Source of the DNA: Wigglesworthia glossinidia
GTDB taxonomy: Bacteria; Pseudomonadota; Gammaproteobacteria; Enterobacterales; Enterobacteriaceae
Direction: 5' to 3'
Assembly: GCA_030827005.1 (NCBI GenBank)
Contig: JAVBJL010000006.1
Coordinates: forward strand, 1 to 63,422
Length of the DNA stretch: 63,422 bases
Position 1 is the stretch's first letter. Every line of letters begins with the position of its first letter. Under the pieces are notes generated by a model, which was given only the letters and a program-made list of their open reading frames with translations, did no database searches and was not told the DNA's origin. The position numbers and the translations under genes were made by a program. Of this stretch, positions 44,280 through 54,971 are shown piece after piece.

Positions 44280-45107
44280 TTAGAAATTTTTATTCAATTT
44301 TTTATAAATTTCATTTATGCAAGGAAATATGCCATGCCATAACAAAAATGTATGTGCTGCTTGTGCAATCAGCATTCCAAATCCGTCGAAACAATGCGAG
44401 GCACCTTGTTTTCGACAATTCATAAGAAACGGAGTATCTTCATTTTTTTTATAAAACATGTCGTAGCAAAAAACGTTTTTATTAATTATACTATAATTAA
44501 TATTGGGTATTTTATCATATATACCACAGGATGTTGCATTAATTACTAAATTATAGCTTGATTTTGTTATATCTTTCATTGGTAATATTTGTATTTTATT
44601 TTTATAAGACTGATACATTTTTGCCATTCTAAACGCCTTAGAGAGCGTACGATTTGTAATCGTAAGGTTACATCCAAAATTTAACAAATAATTTATTGCG
44701 CTAGTTGCTGCCCCTCCTGATCCAATTAGCAATAATTTACTATTTTTTTTTATTATTTGCAATCTGTTTAAATCATATATTAAACCAATACCGTCTGTAT
44801 CATCACCTAATAATGATCCATTGGATTGTCTTTTAATTGTATTAATTGATCTTGACATAAAAGCACGTTTCGTAATGTAATCACATAAAAAAAGACTACG
44901 TTTTTTAAAAGGCGTAGTGATATTAGCTCCTGAACCTCCAGAATTAAAAAATTTTTTTATTTTTTTTTCGAAATTATGATGTTGTACTAAATGTTTTTGG
45001 TATACATAATGTATTCCAGTAAATTTTTGAAATTCTTTATGTATTTCAGGCGAATAACTGTGTTTTATAGGATTACCAAATAATGTAAAAACATTTCTTA
45101 GTGACAT
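44280..45107 (-). CDS. aroE: Shikimate dehydrogenase
   Basis: AroE reduces dehydroshikimate to shikimate with NADPH. The 275-residue product (272 in E. coli) has FGNPIKHSYSP at the start, the catalytic Lys in ANITTPFKK and Asp in GDDTDGIGL. The nucleotide-binding loop LIGSGGAATSAI follows, then INATSCG. The C-terminus keeps GFGMLIAQAAHTF. It begins 3 nt after the tsaC stop and is translated with it. With aroA it shows the chorismate pathway is retained. Confidence 0.96.
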   Translation of the reverse strand: MSLRNVFTLFGNPIKHSYSPEIHKEFQKFTGIHYVYQKHLVQHHNFEKKIKKFFNSGGSGANITTPFKKRSLFLCDYITKRAFMSRSINTIKRQSNGSLLGDDTDGIGLIYDLNRLQIIKKNSKLLLIGSGGAATSAINYLLNFGCNLTITNRTLSKAFRMAKMYQSYKNKIQILPMKDITKSSYNLVINATSCGIYDKIPNINYSIINKNVFCYDMFYKKNEDTPFLMNCRKQGASHCFDGFGMLIAQAAHTFLLWHGIFPCINEIYKKLNKNF

Positions 45108-45110
45108 ATT

Positions 45111-45680
45111 TCATCCTTTACGAATAATGTTATTATTAAATATATTTCTTATTTCAGAAGGATTTTGATAAACCCCAACGGGGTAATCTAAAATTATTAT
45201 TTTTTTACCAAATTTTTTGTACACTTCGCGTGAAGTTTTTGCTGGAACTTCTCCGGATAAATTTGCACTAGTAGAAATCAATGGTTTTCCAAACATTTTA
45301 CAAATTTTTATAATTGGAAAAAACATACTTATTCTGACTGCTAGCAACTGATTGTTTCCGATCAACCAAGGTGCAATAGTATTTTTTGGAGGTATCAACC
45401 ATGTTATAAATCTATAACGATTTAAAAATATTTTTCTTAATTTATTCTTATTAATTATCTTATAATTAATGTAATTTTTTAATTGTGCAAGACTAGATGC
45501 AACTAATATAAATCCTTTTTCTTGATTTCTTTTTTTTAAAAATAACAATTTATTTACTGCAATGTGTGAATCTGGATCGCATCCCAACCCAAATACTGCT
45601 TCTGTAGGATATGCAATAACTTCTTCTTGATGTAACGCATCAATAATTTTTACAAAATTTTCAGTATTCATATTTGACAA
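45111..45680 (-). CDS. tsaC: Threonylcarbamoyl-AMP synthase TsaC
   Basis: TsaC makes threonylcarbamoyl-AMP for the universal tRNA t6A37 modification. The 189-residue product (190 in E. coli) has VIAYPTEAVFGLGCDPDS, the KKRNQEKGFIL form of the KRxxxK motif, the STSANLSG motif, and the end NPSEIRNIF...RKG, matching E. coli FRQG. The usual PGPVT loop is replaced by residues YRFIT, which is odd for this family. The stop is TGA, exactly where the E. coli protein ends. It is divergent from def. Confidence 0.94.
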   Translation of the reverse strand: MSNMNTENFVKIIDALHQEEVIAYPTEAVFGLGCDPDSHIAVNKLLFLKKRNQEKGFILVASSLAQLKNYINYKIINKNKLRKIFLNRYRFITWLIPPKNTIAPWLIGNNQLLAVRISMFFPIIKICKMFGKPLISTSANLSGEVPAKTSREVYKKFGKKIIILDYPVGVYQNPSEIRNIFNNNIIRKG

Positions 45681-46010
45681 ATAACATATATTTTAATTTA
45701 TTTTAAAAAAAATTATACATAATATTAAAACTATGATTATATAATAACATGTTTATTAAACAACTGAATCATATTAATACTTGCTGATTAAACATATATA
45801 AATTTAAAATTTTTAAAAAAATTTTTTCTATATAAATAGATAATTGTTTTAAAAATATAAATATTATTTTTTTATTCAAATAACTTAAATATAAATATAA
45901 TCTTGATACGAATACAATAAAGTTTCTAACTAAACATTTTTATAATATTTGAAATACTACAACTTAAAATATTTCGTTTTTTTAAATTTTTGTAATTACA
46001 CATACTGATT
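45681..46010. other. AT-rich divergent spacer between tsaC and def
   Basis: In E. coli the topA-like gene yrdD, smg and dprA (smf) lie between tsaC and def; none is left. The 330 nt hold only A/T-rich sequence with scattered stops. Promoters for tsaC-aroE and def-fmt must lie here. Confidence 0.5.
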
Positions 46011-46493
46011 ATGTCCAGATTACCAATACTATATTATCCAGATAAAAGGCTAAGAACCATTGCAGATCCAGTATCTGTAATAAATAATAAAGTACAAACA
46101 ATTATCGACAATATGTTTGAAACAATGTATTTCCAACAAGGAATTGGTCTTGCAGCAACACAAATTAATTTTCATCAAAGAATTATTGTTATCGATATTT
46201 CTAAAAATAAAGATCAAAAAATAGTGCTAATTAATCCAAAATTTTTATATAAATATGGAAATGAAATATTCGAAGAAGGATGTTTATCAATTCCAAATAT
46301 ACGTGCATCTATTTCTAGAGCAAATAAAATTAAAATACAAGCTTTAAACTATTTTGGAAAAAAATTTTTTTTAAAAGCCGAAGGATTATTATCTATTTGT
46401 ATTCAACATGAAATGGATCATTTAATTGGAAAATTATTTATAGATTATTTAGATAAAAATTATAAAAAAAATATAAAAATGAAATTTATTTAA
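46011..46493 (+). CDS. def: Peptide deformylase
   Basis: Def removes the formyl group from nascent proteins. The three motifs that bind the metal and substrate are intact: [16 protein letters not shown] and [11 protein letters not shown]. The protein has 160 residues; E. coli has 169, the loss being at the C-terminal tail. fmt follows 29 nt later, the usual pair that adds and removes the formyl group. Confidence 0.97.
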   Translation: MSRLPILYYPDKRLRTIADPVSVINNKVQTIIDNMFETMYFQQGIGLAATQINFHQRIIVIDISKNKDQKIVLINPKFLYKYGNEIFEEGCLSIPNIRASISRANKIKIQALNYFGKKFFLKAEGLLSICIQHEMDHLIGKLFIDYLDKNYKKNIKMKFI

Positions 46494-46522
46494 TTATTTA
46501 TTGATATAATATTATTGCAAAT

Positions 46523-47482
46523 ATGTATACATCAAAATCGTTAAAAATTATTTTTGCAGGAACTTCTTGTTTTTCTAGTAAATTCTTAAATATTATATTA
46601 AATACTCAACATGTTATTGTTGGAATTTTAACCCAACCAGATCGTGTTTCTGGAAGAGGAAAAAAAATAAAAAATAGTCCAGTAAAAAAAATAGCGCAAT
46701 ATCATAATATTCCAGTATTTCAACCCAAATCTTCGCAAGATTTAGATAAAATCGTAGATAATTCACAATTAGTATATTGCGACATTATTTTAGTTGTCGC
46801 ATATGGTATTTTTTTATCAAAAAAAATACTATCTTTTCCAAAATTAGGATGTATCAATTTTCACGGCTCTTTGTTGCCGCTTTGGCGTGGATCTGCTCCG
46901 ATCCACAGAGCAATTCAATTCGGCGATAAAAAAACGGGAATTACAATTATTAAAATGGATGATGGAATTGATACGGGCCCTATATTAAATATGCGTCAAT
47001 GTGTAATTACAAATTATGATACTACAGGAACTTTATTGGATAAGCTGTATCAAATTGGAAAAGATGCAATTATTGAAACTTTATATCAACTTTCCATTGG
47101 AAAGTACGTATTATATTCACAAAATCATTCATTAGCAACATATGCGAAAAAAGTGAATAAAAAAGAGGCAAAAATTAATTGGAAAATGTCAGCAAGGCAA
47201 TTAGATAGAAATATTCGTGCTTTTAATCCTTGGCCAATAAGTTATTTTTGGATATCTGATCAATACGTGAAAATATGGAAAGCAATAATTGATGAAAATA
47301 TTTTATTCAATTATTCTCCAGGAGAAATATTAAAAGTTAACTCTAATGGAATTTATATTGGAACAGGAAAAGGAGTGCTAATATTACAAGTTTTGCAATT
47401 ATCAGGGAGTAAAAAAAGTTCTATAAAAGAATCCTGGCATACTTATAAAAAAATATTTGTTCCCAGTAGTATTTTGCCATAA
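46523..47482 (+). CDS. fmt: Methionyl-tRNA formyltransferase
   Basis: Fmt formylates initiator Met-tRNA with formyl-tetrahydrofolate. The 319-residue product (315 in E. coli) starts KIIFAGTSCFSS. It has the catalytic region INFHGSLLPLWRGSAPIHRAI, the MDDGIDTGP motif and a C-terminal domain with AFNPWP. Near the N-terminus, TQPDRVSGRGKKIKNSPVK matches the tRNA-contact loop. It follows def; rsmB, next in E. coli, is lost, so trkA is now adjacent. Confidence 0.97.
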   Translation: MYTSKSLKIIFAGTSCFSSKFLNIILNTQHVIVGILTQPDRVSGRGKKIKNSPVKKIAQYHNIPVFQPKSSQDLDKIVDNSQLVYCDIILVVAYGIFLSKKILSFPKLGCINFHGSLLPLWRGSAPIHRAIQFGDKKTGITIIKMDDGIDTGPILNMRQCVITNYDTTGTLLDKLYQIGKDAIIETLYQLSIGKYVLYSQNHSLATYAKKVNKKEAKINWKMSARQLDRNIRAFNPWPISYFWISDQYVKIWKAIIDENILFNYSPGEILKVNSNGIYIGTGKGVLILQVLQLSGSKKSSIKESWHTYKKIFVPSSILP

Positions 47483-47547
47483 AAATTAATAAATATAACG
47501 AATTACCATATACTAAATAATATAAAAATTATATTATAGATATTATT

Positions 47548-48927
47548 ATGAAAATTATAATTTTAGGTGCAGGTCAAGTAGGAGGAACGTTAGCAGAAAA
47601 TTTATCTAGCGATCATAACGATATTACTATTATTGATACAAACGAATACAAATTACGACAATTACAAGAAAAATATGATCTAAAGACAATTCAAGGACAT
47701 GCATCTTATCCAAGCATATTGAAAGAAGCTCAGGCAGAAGATGCAGACGTACTAATAGCCGCCACTTATTCTGATGAAATTAACATACTAGCATGCCAAA
47801 TAGCTTATATTTTATTTAAAACACCTAATCGAATTGCACGTATTCGTTCTACTGATTATATTCAAGAATCTTCAAAATTATTTAATCCAGTCTCTATACC
47901 AATAGATTATTTAATTTCTCCAGAAATGATAATAGCAAAAAATATTTTTAATATTATTGAATATCCAGGAGCGTTACAACTATTTATATTTTCTATTGGT
48001 AGAATTAGCTTATTTTCTTTAAAAATTTCAGACGCATCAATAAAATTAGTAGAACATATTATATTATTGCTTCCAGAAAGTGTCATAAATTCTGGAACAC
48101 GTATTGCAGCAATTTTACGTGATAAAATATTTATCGATCCTCAAAATTCTACTCATATAAAAATAGGTGATGAAGTTTTTTTTGTTACTACATTAGAAAA
48201 TGTAAAATTAATAACCAACGAGTTTCAAAAAATAGATAAACCATATAAAAAAATTATGATTGTAGGCGGAGGACATATTGGAGCAATGTTGGCTGAAAAA
48301 TTAGAAAAAAACTATCAAGTTAAATTAATTGAAAAAAATCAAAAAAGGGCAGCAGAATTAGCAAAAAAATTGAAAAATACAATAGTTTTTTATGGAAACG
48401 CATCTAATGAAGAATTATTAATACAAGAACATATTAATCAAGTAGAAGTTTTTATTTCGATTACAGATGACGATGAAGTTAATATTATGTCTGCAATGTT
48501 AGCTAAAAAAATGGGAGCAACAAAAGTTTTAGCTTTGATACAAAGAAAAGCTTATGTTGATTTAGTACAAAGTAGTATGATTGATATTGCAATTTCTCCA
48601 CAAGAAGCCACTATTTCTGCATTTTTAAAATATTTAGGAAATACAAATATGTTAAATATTTTTTCTATTAGAAATAGCATGGCGGAAGTAATAGAAACAG
48701 TTGTCAAAGGAGATGAGACAACTTCTCAAATTATTGGAAGAGAAATATGTGATATTAAATTACCTCCTGGAGCAATGATTGGCGCAATCATCAGAAATTC
48801 AAAAATTATTTCTGAAAAACAATATAATCCTATACAAAAAAATGATCATTTTATTATATTTTTAAATGAAAAAAAATTTATTAAAGATATAGAGCGTTTA
48901 TTCGAACCTAATCCTTTTTTTCTTTAG
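47548..48927 (+). CDS. trkA: Trk potassium uptake regulatory protein TrkA
   Basis: TrkA is the cytoplasmic NAD(H)-binding gating subunit of the Trk K+ transporter. The 459-residue product (458 in E. coli) has two Rossmann domains with GAGQVGGTLAENL (residues 7-19) and GGGHIGAMLAEKL (about 238-250). Each is followed by a TrkA-C domain. No trkH or trkG gene is in this window. Its TAG stop overlaps the TAA stop of the convergent sdaC by 4 nt in total. Confidence 0.96.
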   Translation: MKIIILGAGQVGGTLAENLSSDHNDITIIDTNEYKLRQLQEKYDLKTIQGHASYPSILKEAQAEDADVLIAATYSDEINILACQIAYILFKTPNRIARIRSTDYIQESSKLFNPVSIPIDYLISPEMIIAKNIFNIIEYPGALQLFIFSIGRISLFSLKISDASIKLVEHIILLLPESVINSGTRIAAILRDKIFIDPQNSTHIKIGDEVFFVTTLENVKLITNEFQKIDKPYKKIMIVGGGHIGAMLAEKLEKNYQVKLIEKNQKRAAELAKKLKNTIVFYGNASNEELLIQEHINQVEVFISITDDDEVNIMSAMLAKKMGATKVLALIQRKAYVDLVQSSMIDIAISPQEATISAFLKYLGNTNMLNIFSIRNSMAEVIETVVKGDETTSQIIGREICDIKLPPGAMIGAIIRNSKIISEKQYNPIQKNDHFIIFLNEKKFIKDIERLFEPNPFFL

Positions 48928-50240
48928 AAAAAACTTTGTATTTTAAATGAAAATTGATATATCATTGATGATAAAGCAAGTATTCCTATGATCCATAAAA
49001 ATAAGTTAGTTATTTTTTCAGATCGATACTCTTTCATATTTGGTAAAATATATATAGAAAACGCTGGAATTAAAAATAAAATTACTGCTATTATGGGTCC
49101 GCTCAAACTTTCAATAATCTCGAGTATGCTAGGATTAAAAATAGCAGACAACCATGTACTGGAAAAAATTAAAATATTTATAATAATACTTTTTGTATTG
49201 ATTCTTTTTTTATTTTTTGAATTCTTAAGAATTAACGTAAAAATTTTATTTAACCCCTCTTTTGCACCAACATAATGTCCTAAAAAAGATTTAATAATAG
49301 CTAATGCTGCTAGTATTGGTCCAAAAAATTTTAAAAAAGAATTTTGAAAATGTATCGCAAAATAGGACAGTATAGATATGTTTTGTTTTTTTGCCTCCAT
49401 CATATTCGATTCAGTTATACTAAATATGCAGCTGCATACAAAAAATATGACAGTAATTATCATTAACATATGACTATAAAATAACAAATTTGAACATGTT
49501 TTTTTAGCACATATTTTACATTCTTTTTTTTTATCAATTACAAAAGAAGAAATAATAGGAGAATGATTAAAAGAAAATATTATTATTGGAATTAGATTCC
49601 ATATCGTTTTAATTATATTAAAATCGTATTTATTTATCATATTTTTTAATTCATAAAAAAAAGAATAATGCCAAAATTGGATTAAATAAAAAGATAAAAA
49701 TAATAAAGATAATACGAATGGAAATACTAAAATACTCATACATTTAATAATAAACTTTTCTCCTATTAAGATAATCAGCATTAATATAAAAATTAAACAA
49801 GAAGCAATTATAATTCGTGACGACTGGTAATCAACTAATTGACTATTTATGAAAAAAATTACTGTATTGGTAATTGCTGTACTGTATATAAGTAATATTG
49901 GATAAATAGAAAAAAAATATAAAATAGAAAATAAAAACGATATTTTTTTTCCAAAATGTTTTTCAATTATTTCAGAGAGATTCGTATTCGCATTGTCTCC
50001 CGATAACAAAAGTCGCGCCAGACCTCTATGAGATAAAAATGTTATTGGAAAAGCAAGTATTATTAAAATTAATAAATAAAAAAGACCTCCTGATCCGATA
50101 TTAATTGGTAAAAACAAAACCCCCGCTCCTATTGCAGTTCCATATAAACTTAATATCCACATAATATTTTTTTTACTAAAAATATTACGACAGTTTTTAC
50201 ATTCTGTTTTTAAATAATTTTTTTTAAGTTTATTTATCAT
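48924..50240 (-). CDS. sdaC: Serine transporter of the SdaC (HAAAP) family
   Basis: SdaC is a proton-coupled serine importer of the inner membrane. The 438-residue protein (429 in E. coli) shows about eleven membrane helices. It has the motifs LYGTAIGAGVLFLPIN, AFPITFLSHRGL and IYPILLIYSTAITNTV. VFSFNHSPIISSF is present as IFSFNHSPIISSF, and KSFLGHYVGAKEG follows. It carries extra cysteines not in E. coli: Cys14/Cys17 in the N-terminal tail and Cys241/244 beside Cys249 in a loop. Substrate serine is inferred from similarity; other hydroxy amino acids are possible. Confidence 0.9.
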   Translation of the reverse strand: MINKLKKNYLKTECKNCRNIFSKKNIMWILSLYGTAIGAGVLFLPINIGSGGLFYLLILIILAFPITFLSHRGLARLLLSGDNANTNLSEIIEKHFGKKISFLFSILYFFSIYPILLIYSTAITNTVIFFINSQLVDYQSSRIIIASCLIFILMLIILIGEKFIIKCMSILVFPFVLSLLFLSFYLIQFWHYSFFYELKNMINKYDFNIIKTIWNLIPIIIFSFNHSPIISSFVIDKKKECKICAKKTCSNLLFYSHMLMIITVIFFVCSCIFSITESNMMEAKKQNISILSYFAIHFQNSFLKFFGPILAALAIIKSFLGHYVGAKEGLNKIFTLILKNSKNKKRINTKSIIINILIFSSTWLSAIFNPSILEIIESLSGPIIAVILFLIPAFSIYILPNMKEYRSEKITNLFLWIIGILALSSMIYQFSFKIQSFF

Positions 50241-50388
50241 AAATGCTCCGTATAATATCTTTTTTAAGATATGTTACTTTTAATCATAAAAATTATAATG
50301 CGGCATAAACGCTATTTTAATATTAAAATAAATTTATTATGCATATGTAATATGAAATATATTTTTAAAAGAATATTTTACTTTTATA

Positions 50389-51804
<1,416 letters not shown>

Positions 51805-52312
51805 ATGTTAAAAAAAAAAATTTATCTTTTATATTTTATTAAAAATAACTTTATTTTATATATTTATTTCTATAATAAATTTTCAAGAAGCAGATTCTAG
51901 TTGGTTTAAACTATCATATCAAGATATGGTGTTCAATTTTTGTGGAACATTTGGAGCGCAATTATCTGCAACTCTACTTTTATTTTTTGGTAAAATTGCA
52001 TATATTTTGCCAATAATACTACTTTCTATCTTGTGTAAGATAATTTCTTTAAAAGAAAAATTTAAAAAAAATTTAGTATATATGATTTACGCTATAATAC
52101 ATAGCTTTTTATTTATTGTATTTTCTTGTTGCTTAATAGAATTACATTCTTTTTTTGTATTAAATAATAATTTTCTTGGTGGTATAATTGGTATAATGAT
52201 AAGCGATATATTCCAAAAATTACTTAAAAATATATACTGCGTTATTTTATTAACGATATTTTTATGGATATATAGCTGTATTTTATTTATTTTTTGCTTT
52301 TTTAAAAAATAA
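51805..52312 (+). CDS. ftsK: FtsK membrane domain only, out of frame at an 11-A run
   Basis: FtsK anchors the divisome with an N-terminal four-helix domain and pumps DNA with a large C-terminal motor. Only the first part exists here. The frame open to TAA at 52310 contains NFQEADSSW (E. coli SFNPSDPSW), FGKIAYILPII (FGVMAYTIPVI) and NNFLGGIIGIMISDIFQKLL (ASGGVIGSLLSTTLQPLL). The start ATG at 51805 is in another frame: ATG TTA, then A's running to 51820, and helix 1 only reads on correctly if one A is removed. The A-run totals 11 (51810-51820). About 168 residues result, against 1329 in E. coli. No translocase sequence follows before lolA. An internal ATG at 51926 would lose helix 1. Confidence 0.8.
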
Positions 52313-52422
52313 ACGAAAAATTTAATTATATGATTTTTTTAAAAATTACATATTATATAAATAATTTATTAAAAACTTTAAAAAAATTATATTATCATTA
52401 CAAATGAATATAATACTGAATT

Positions 52423-53055
52423 ATGCATATTTTTTATTTTATAGTAAAAAAAACATCTATATATACTATATTATATATATACTTAGCTATTCAAAATGCT
52501 TTTTCTGATGATTCATATCTTTTATCTAAAAGATTAAAATTAATTCATAGTTTTTATGCGGGATTAACACAAAAAATCATCAGCTCTTCAGGAGATCTTG
52601 TGCAAGAAAGCACAGGTGAAATTTGGATAAAAAAACCAAATTTATTCAAATCTCATATTTTTTCTCCATATGAAAATATATCTGTATCTGATGGAAAAAC
52701 ACTTTGGTTGTATGATTCTACTACTAATCAAGTAATTGCTTGTTGGATAAATGAAATTATAGTTGATACACCTTTATACTTAATAATGAACGATAGTCAA
52801 AATAATTGGAAAAATTTTACAATAAAAAATATTAACGATACTTTTTATATATTTTCTAAAAAGCAAAGTTCAAATTTTAAAAAAATCACTATAATTATTA
52901 CAAAACAAGGTATTTTAAAAGAATTAAATATATTAAGTAATATTAATTATCAAACAAATTATACATTTAATATAAAAAAAACAAATTTATATTCTAACTT
53001 TAAATTTAAGTTTAGAATTCCTAAAGGAGCTACATTAGATGATCAAAGAAAATAA
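52423..53055 (+). CDS. lolA: Outer-membrane lipoprotein carrier protein LolA
   Basis: LolA is the periplasmic chaperone that carries lipoproteins from LolCDE to LolB at the outer membrane. The 210-residue product starts with a signal peptide of about 28 residues (basic, hydrophobic, NAFSDD cleavage region). It has the GEIWIKKPNLFK motif (E. coli GDLWVKRPNLF), DGKTLWLYD, and ends FRIPKGATLDDQRK. E. coli LolA has 203. It lies between ftsK and serS; rarA is lost. It supports BamD as a real lipoprotein. Confidence 0.96.
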   Translation: MHIFYFIVKKTSIYTILYIYLAIQNAFSDDSYLLSKRLKLIHSFYAGLTQKIISSSGDLVQESTGEIWIKKPNLFKSHIFSPYENISVSDGKTLWLYDSTTNQVIACWINEIIVDTPLYLIMNDSQNNWKNFTIKNINDTFYIFSKKQSSNFKKITIIITKQGILKELNILSNINYQTNYTFNIKKTNLYSNFKFKFRIPKGATLDDQRK

Positions 53056-53129
53056 ATAAATTTTAATGAAATCAAAATACTATTAGATAAAAAATTTTTT
53101 ATGTTTAAATATACTTTTAAGAGAATAAC

Positions 53130-54419
53130 ATGATTGACATAAAGTTTTTACGCAATAATCTTGAAGATGTTTCCAAACAAATGATTTTAAGAAATTTTTC
53201 TTTAGATATCAAAAAAGTTATTAATCAAGAAAAAATCAAAAATAAATTACAAATAGAACTAGATCAACTACGATCTCAAAGAAAAATGCAAGCAAAAAAA
53301 ATTTGTATTGCTAAAATAAAAAATCATGATATTAAAACTTTAAAAATACAAGCACTTAAGATCAATCAATTATTAAATTTAAAAAAAGAAAAACTGAATA
53401 TTTTAAAAAAAGAAATTAATAATTACTATTATTCTATTCCAAATCTTTTATCAAAAGACGTTCCTTTAGGAGATAATCAAAATGATAATGTTGAAATAAA
53501 ACGGTGGGGCAATCCAAAGAATTATCAATATAAAATAAAAAATCATGTAGAAATTGGAGAAAATTTACATAAATTAAGTATATCAAAAGCTGCTAAAATA
53601 TCTGGTAGTAGATTTGTAATACTTTGCAATAATATTGCACAGATGCATCGTGCATTATCACAATTTATGCTAGATGTGCATACAATAAAAAATGGATATA
53701 TAGAATATTATCTACCATATATTATAAAAAAAGACATGCTTTATGGAACAGGTCAATTACCTAAATTTTATAACGATTTTTTTTATGCAACATCATACTA
53801 TAAAAAAATAAATCACAACTATGCATTAATCCCAACAGCAGAAGTTCCATTAATTAATTTAATGAGAGACGAAATTATAGAAGAAAAATTATTACCAATT
53901 AAAATGACAGCACATACTCCTTGCTTTCGTTCAGAAGCCGGGTCATATGGCAAAGATAGTAAAGGGTTAATTCGAACACATCAATTTGATAAAGTCGAAA
54001 TTATACAAATAGTAAAACCCGAACACTCCATGCAAGCATTAGAAGAAGTTACACTGCATGCAGAAAATATACTTGAGCTATTATGTTTACCTTATAGAAG
54101 AATGTTATTATGTACAGGAGATACTGGATTTTCTTCGTGTAAAACCTATGATTTAGAAGTTTGGATGCCTGCGCAAAATACGTATAGAGAAGTTTCTTCT
54201 TGTTCAAATACTAGTGATTTTCAATCTAGACGTATTAAATTACGATATAAAAATAAAAAAAATAAAAAAACCCAATTTTTACATACATTGAACGGATCAG
54301 CTTTAGCTATCGGAAGAACATTAGCGGCAATTATAGAAAATTATCAAACAAAAGAGGGTTGCATTAACATTCCTAATGTATTAAGGCCCTATATGCAAGG
54401 GCAATCTGTTATTCAATAA
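53130..54419 (+). CDS. serS: Seryl-tRNA synthetase
   Basis: SerRS charges tRNA-Ser. The 429-residue protein (430 in E. coli) has the N-terminal coiled-coil arm (about 27-100, Lys-rich). The class II motifs are present: motif 2 FRSEAGSYGKDSKGLIRTHQF and motif 3 NGSALAIGRTLAAIIENYQ. It charges the tRNA-Ser(UGA) in this window and others elsewhere. It follows lolA by 74 nt. Confidence 0.98.
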   Translation: MIDIKFLRNNLEDVSKQMILRNFSLDIKKVINQEKIKNKLQIELDQLRSQRKMQAKKICIAKIKNHDIKTLKIQALKINQLLNLKKEKLNILKKEINNYYYSIPNLLSKDVPLGDNQNDNVEIKRWGNPKNYQYKIKNHVEIGENLHKLSISKAAKISGSRFVILCNNIAQMHRALSQFMLDVHTIKNGYIEYYLPYIIKKDMLYGTGQLPKFYNDFFYATSYYKKINHNYALIPTAEVPLINLMRDEIIEEKLLPIKMTAHTPCFRSEAGSYGKDSKGLIRTHQFDKVEIIQIVKPEHSMQALEEVTLHAENILELLCLPYRRMLLCTGDTGFSSCKTYDLEVWMPAQNTYREVSSCSNTSDFQSRRIKLRYKNKKNKKTQFLHTLNGSALAIGRTLAAIIENYQTKEGCINIPNVLRPYMQGQSVIQ

Positions 54420-54918
54420 TTTTTTAAATATAATTAAATAGAACTATGATTTTTAATAATATTGTATAAGTAAATTATTTTTTAAAGATTTTATTGAAAA
54501 TATAGACTATGCTGTATTTTATAATTATTAATAATAAAAATTTTGACAATTTAAATATATTTTATATATTAATAAATAATAATGAAAATACTCTTTAAAA
54601 TTTTAAATTTTGATTAAAAAATTTACTAAAAAATGTCCTTTTATTTTTTTATTTAAATTTAATATAATCATAGATTATTTAAAAAATAATTATAAAAATT
54701 ATCAATTTATATAAATTTAATTGTTTACTTAAAAATAAATAGACTTATTTTTTTTTAAAAAAAATATCAAATTTTATTGATTTTTTAAAAAAAATTACTT
54801 CTAATTTTTTAAATTTCATATTTAAAAAAGATTTTATTAATAATTTATTTTTTTTGATTAAATGAACTAATTAAAATTATTTTTTTAAATTTACCATACA
54901 TTAAAAATCAATTAAAAA
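54420..54918. other. Long AT-rich spacer downstream of serS
   Basis: About 500 nt lie between serS and the terminator of the peroxiredoxin gene. A and T runs of up to eight are frequent; all frames are closed by stops and no product is recognisable. I take it as eroded gene remains. Confidence 0.5.
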
Positions 54919-54958
54919 ATTATTTTCCGGAGCTTATTTTATTGTATAATAAGCTCCG
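54919..54958 (-). terminator. Intrinsic terminator of the peroxiredoxin gene
   Basis: CGGAGCTTATT (54928-54938) and AATAAGCTCCG (54948-54958) form an 11-bp stem with a 9-nt loop. On the minus strand it lies 13 nt after the peroxiredoxin stop and is followed by GAAAATAATTTTTTAAT. It is one of the longest stems in the window. Confidence 0.85.
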
Positions 54959-54971
54959 CAATAATACACAA

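Noticed and set aside
51926..52312. A free-standing 128-residue unknown membrane protein
   Set aside because: The sequence upstream in the same frame and the match to FtsK helices, together with the position before lolA, show that it is the ftsK remnant.
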